Source: an uncultured Marvinbryantia sp. (GTDB taxonomy: Bacteria > Bacillota > Clostridia > Lachnospirales > Lachnospiraceae). From it: 6,739 nt of DNA. Of this stretch, positions 5,352-6,739 are shown in pieces (within the stretch, counting starts at the first letter, position 1; each line of letters starts with the position of its first letter). Location of the stretch: the NCBI GenBank assembly GCA_947624335.1, contig CANQJX010000101.1, forward strand, positions 1 to 6,739, read 5' to 3'. The position numbers and the translations under genes are program-made. A model generated the notes under the pieces. It made no database searches, was not told where the DNA came from, and saw only the letters and a list, made by a program, of their open reading frames with translations.

Positions 5352-5399
5352 TGCAACAGTGGGTGTGTTCCCGCGACGTATTTTTTGCAGGACAGGTGA

Positions 5400-6467
5400 A
5401 TGGCATTGACGCTACATAAATGCAGTACGGGCGATTTTACGCTGGTACAGAATCGTTTTTTAGATGAATATATGATTGCGGCAAACGGCGAATTTGTAAA
5501 AGTGTATCTTTATCTTCTGCGCTGTTCCTGCGCGGACCGGGACGTTTCCCTCGCTTCTATCGCGGACGCTTTTAACTATACGGAAAACGACGTAAAACGT
5601 GCCCTCGTTTATTGGGAAAAGCTGCATCTGCTTCGTCTGGCCTACAGCGAGGACGGCACGATGACCGATATTATTCTTCTGGACGGCGGATCGGCCAAGG
5701 CGGCGGAAAAAAGCAGACTGGACGACTATGCCGCGCACATGGCAAAGGAAAGCAGGACGGCTGAGACGCCGTCCGGGCGGATCTCGATATCCGCAGACCG
5801 CAAAAAAGAACTGGCGCAGCAGGAAGATATCCGCCAACTGATCTATATTGCGGAACAATATCTGGGCAAAAAACTCAGCAGCACTGAGGTAACCAATATC
5901 TTATATTTTTATGACGAGCTGCATTTTTCCGCAGATCTGGTCGAATATTTAATAGAATACTGCGTCTCAAAGGGAAAACGCAGTATCAGCTATATCCGCG
6001 CCGTCGCTCTGGAATGGGCGGCGCGCAGGATCACTACCGTAGCGGAGGCGAAAAAAGATACGAACCTTTACCGGAAAGAGTTTTATTCCGTTCTCAATGC
6101 GTTCGGCATCAAGGACCGGGGACCGGCGCAGGCGGAGTCCGAATATATGACGCGCTGGTTTTCCCAGCTCGGCTTCTCCACAGAAATTGTGCTGGAAGCC
6201 TGCCGCCGCACCATTAACCGCACGCATACGCCGAGTTTCCAGTACGCCGATAAAATCCTGCAGGGCTGGCATGACGCCGGGGTAAAGCATCTGCGGGATA
6301 TCCCGGAAGCGGATCGTCCGGCCGTTTCACGGACGGCGGACCGAATCCCTTCGCGCCGCGCGGCGTCGGCAAATAAATTTAATAATTTCCCGCAGCGCGA
6401 ATACGATTATGAGCAATTAGAGCAGCAGCTTCTTGCTGCCGGGGAGGATCGCCGTGACATTGACTAA
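5400..6467 (+). CDS. dnaD: DnaD-family replication initiation/primosome protein
   Basis: DnaD-family proteins of low-GC Gram-positives bind DNA and act with DnaA to load the replicative helicase at the origin and at restart sites. The 355-residue protein has an N-terminal winged-helix-like part (about 1-95, with a helix-turn-helix pattern around residues 48-80). A charged linker (about 96-135) follows, then two DnaD/DnaB_2 (DDBH2) repeats at about 142-212 and 222-296. Each repeat ends with a Y-x3-I/V-x3-W signature: Y198/V202/W206 and Y282/I286/W290. The C-terminus has the conserved patch NKFNNFPQREYDYEQLEQQL (325-344), which I associate with clostridial members. The two DDBH2 domains recall Bacillus DnaB as much as DnaD, so exact orthology is uncertain. 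The ATG has AGGA (5389-5392) 7 bases upstream. It overlaps the next gene, a helicase loader, by 14 bases, and sits below a DnaA-box array. Confidence 0.92.
   Translation: MALTLHKCSTGDFTLVQNRFLDEYMIAANGEFVKVYLYLLRCSCADRDVSLASIADAFNYTENDVKRALVYWEKLHLLRLAYSEDGTMTDIILLDGGSAKAAEKSRLDDYAAHMAKESRTAETPSGRISISADRKKELAQQEDIRQLIYIAEQYLGKKLSSTEVTNILYFYDELHFSADLVEYLIEYCVSKGKRSISYIRAVALEWAARRITTVAEAKKDTNLYRKEFYSVLNAFGIKDRGPAQAESEYMTRWFSQLGFSTEIVLEACRRTINRTHTPSFQYADKILQGWHDAGVKHLRDIPEADRPAVSRTADRIPSRRAASANKFNNFPQREYDYEQLEQQLLAAGEDRRDID
6441..6447 (+). promoter_or_regulatory. Ribosome binding site fixing the GTG start of the helicase loader
   Basis: GGGGAGG inside the end of the DnaD-family gene lies 6 bases before GTG at 6454. 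It is the strongest SD in the area and supports a GTG start with a 14-base overlap between the two genes. Confidence 0.8.
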
Positions 6468-6739
6468 CTCGCAATATGATTCCATTATCCGCGACTACAA
6501 CCGCAGACAGGCGGCGCACCGGCATCTGCTGGAGGAGCGGATGCGGGAAGTACGCCGCGCGCTCCCGCGCGTAAAGGAAATCGACGATGAAATCGCTTCC
6601 GCAAGCGTGGCATGCGCCAGGCAGATGCTGCTGGGCGACCGCGACAAGACGACCGCGAGCAGCACCATCATGACGCCCGGCTGCTACTACGGCAACGAGC
6701 ACGTCATCCGCGGCCTGTTTATCGGCTTCAATAACGAGG
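6454..6739 (+). CDS. DnaC/DnaI-type helicase loader, N-terminal part (continues past right edge)
   Basis: The first 95 codons of a gene that starts with GTG and overlaps the DnaD-family gene by 14 bases. The N-terminus (M)TLTNSQYDSIIRDYNRRQ, followed by a charged helical stretch to SVACARQMLLGD (about residues 55-66), matches what I know of clostridial DnaC/DnaI-like helicase loaders. In these, an N-terminal helicase-binding helical region and a CxxC zinc motif precede an AAA+ ATPase. The zinc motif, Walker A and Walker B would lie beyond the window, so the ATPase assignment rests on the N-terminus and on the usual DnaD-loader gene pairing. The last 30 or so residues (after about residue 66) do not show the helical pattern I expect before the zinc motif; see findings. 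Co-transcription and translational coupling with the upstream gene are strongly implied. Confidence 0.78.
   Translation, partial: MTLTNSQYDSIIRDYNRRQAAHRHLLEERMREVRRALPRVKEIDDEIASASVACARQMLLGDRDKTTASSTIMTPGCYYGNEHVIRGLFIGFNNE

Noticed and set aside
5093..5399. A complete chromosomal replication origin
   Set aside because: There are DnaA-like boxes, but no dnaA or dnaN gene nearby, no evident DnaA-trio repeats and no strongly AT-rich unwinding region. A regulatory or titration cluster is the simpler reading.

Overview
The window looks like a chromosomal housekeeping stretch from a Gram-positive, endospore-lineage bacterium of the Clostridia, most likely Lachnospiraceae or a close relative. 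The evidence is a spoVG gene, a paired GlgC/GlgD ADP-glucose pyrophosphorylase, a DnaD-domain replication protein next to a DnaC/DnaI-type helicase loader, strong AGGAGG-like ribosome binding sites, and simple hairpin-plus-T terminators. The family placement is inference from gene content and order. No mobile element, CRISPR array, tRNA or rRNA is visible.

Layout. Bases 1-3442 are read on the minus strand. In transcription order they hold glgC (3442-2168), glgD (2171-1053, overlapping glgC by 4 bases), spoVG (960-682), a clear terminator (662-631), and the first 196 codons of exodeoxyribonuclease III (588 to the left edge). Bases 3443-3712 form an AT-rich divergent control region with two candidate promoters for glgC, several palindromic or repeated elements, and the leader of murC. 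Bases 3713-6739 are read on the plus strand: murC (3713-5092), a 307-base intergenic region, a DnaD-family gene (5400-6467), and the start of a helicase-loader gene (6454 to the right edge), which overlaps the DnaD gene by 14 bases.

How the genes work together. GlgC and GlgD make ADP-glucose for glycogen synthesis. SpoVG is a small nucleic-acid-binding global regulator that may be transcribed with them. MurC adds L-alanine to UDP-MurNAc in peptidoglycan precursor synthesis. The DnaD-family protein and the loader form a primosome pair that delivers the replicative helicase.

Most notable signal. The region between murC and the DnaD gene holds six forward DnaA-box-like 9-mers in two groups (5093-5122 and 5260-5286). 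Three of them are fused end to end with no spacer, upstream of a good extended -10 promoter for the helicase-loading operon. This suggests that DnaA controls helicase-loader supply, or that the site is a DnaA-binding (titration or secondary assembly) cluster outside the usual dnaA-dnaN origin.
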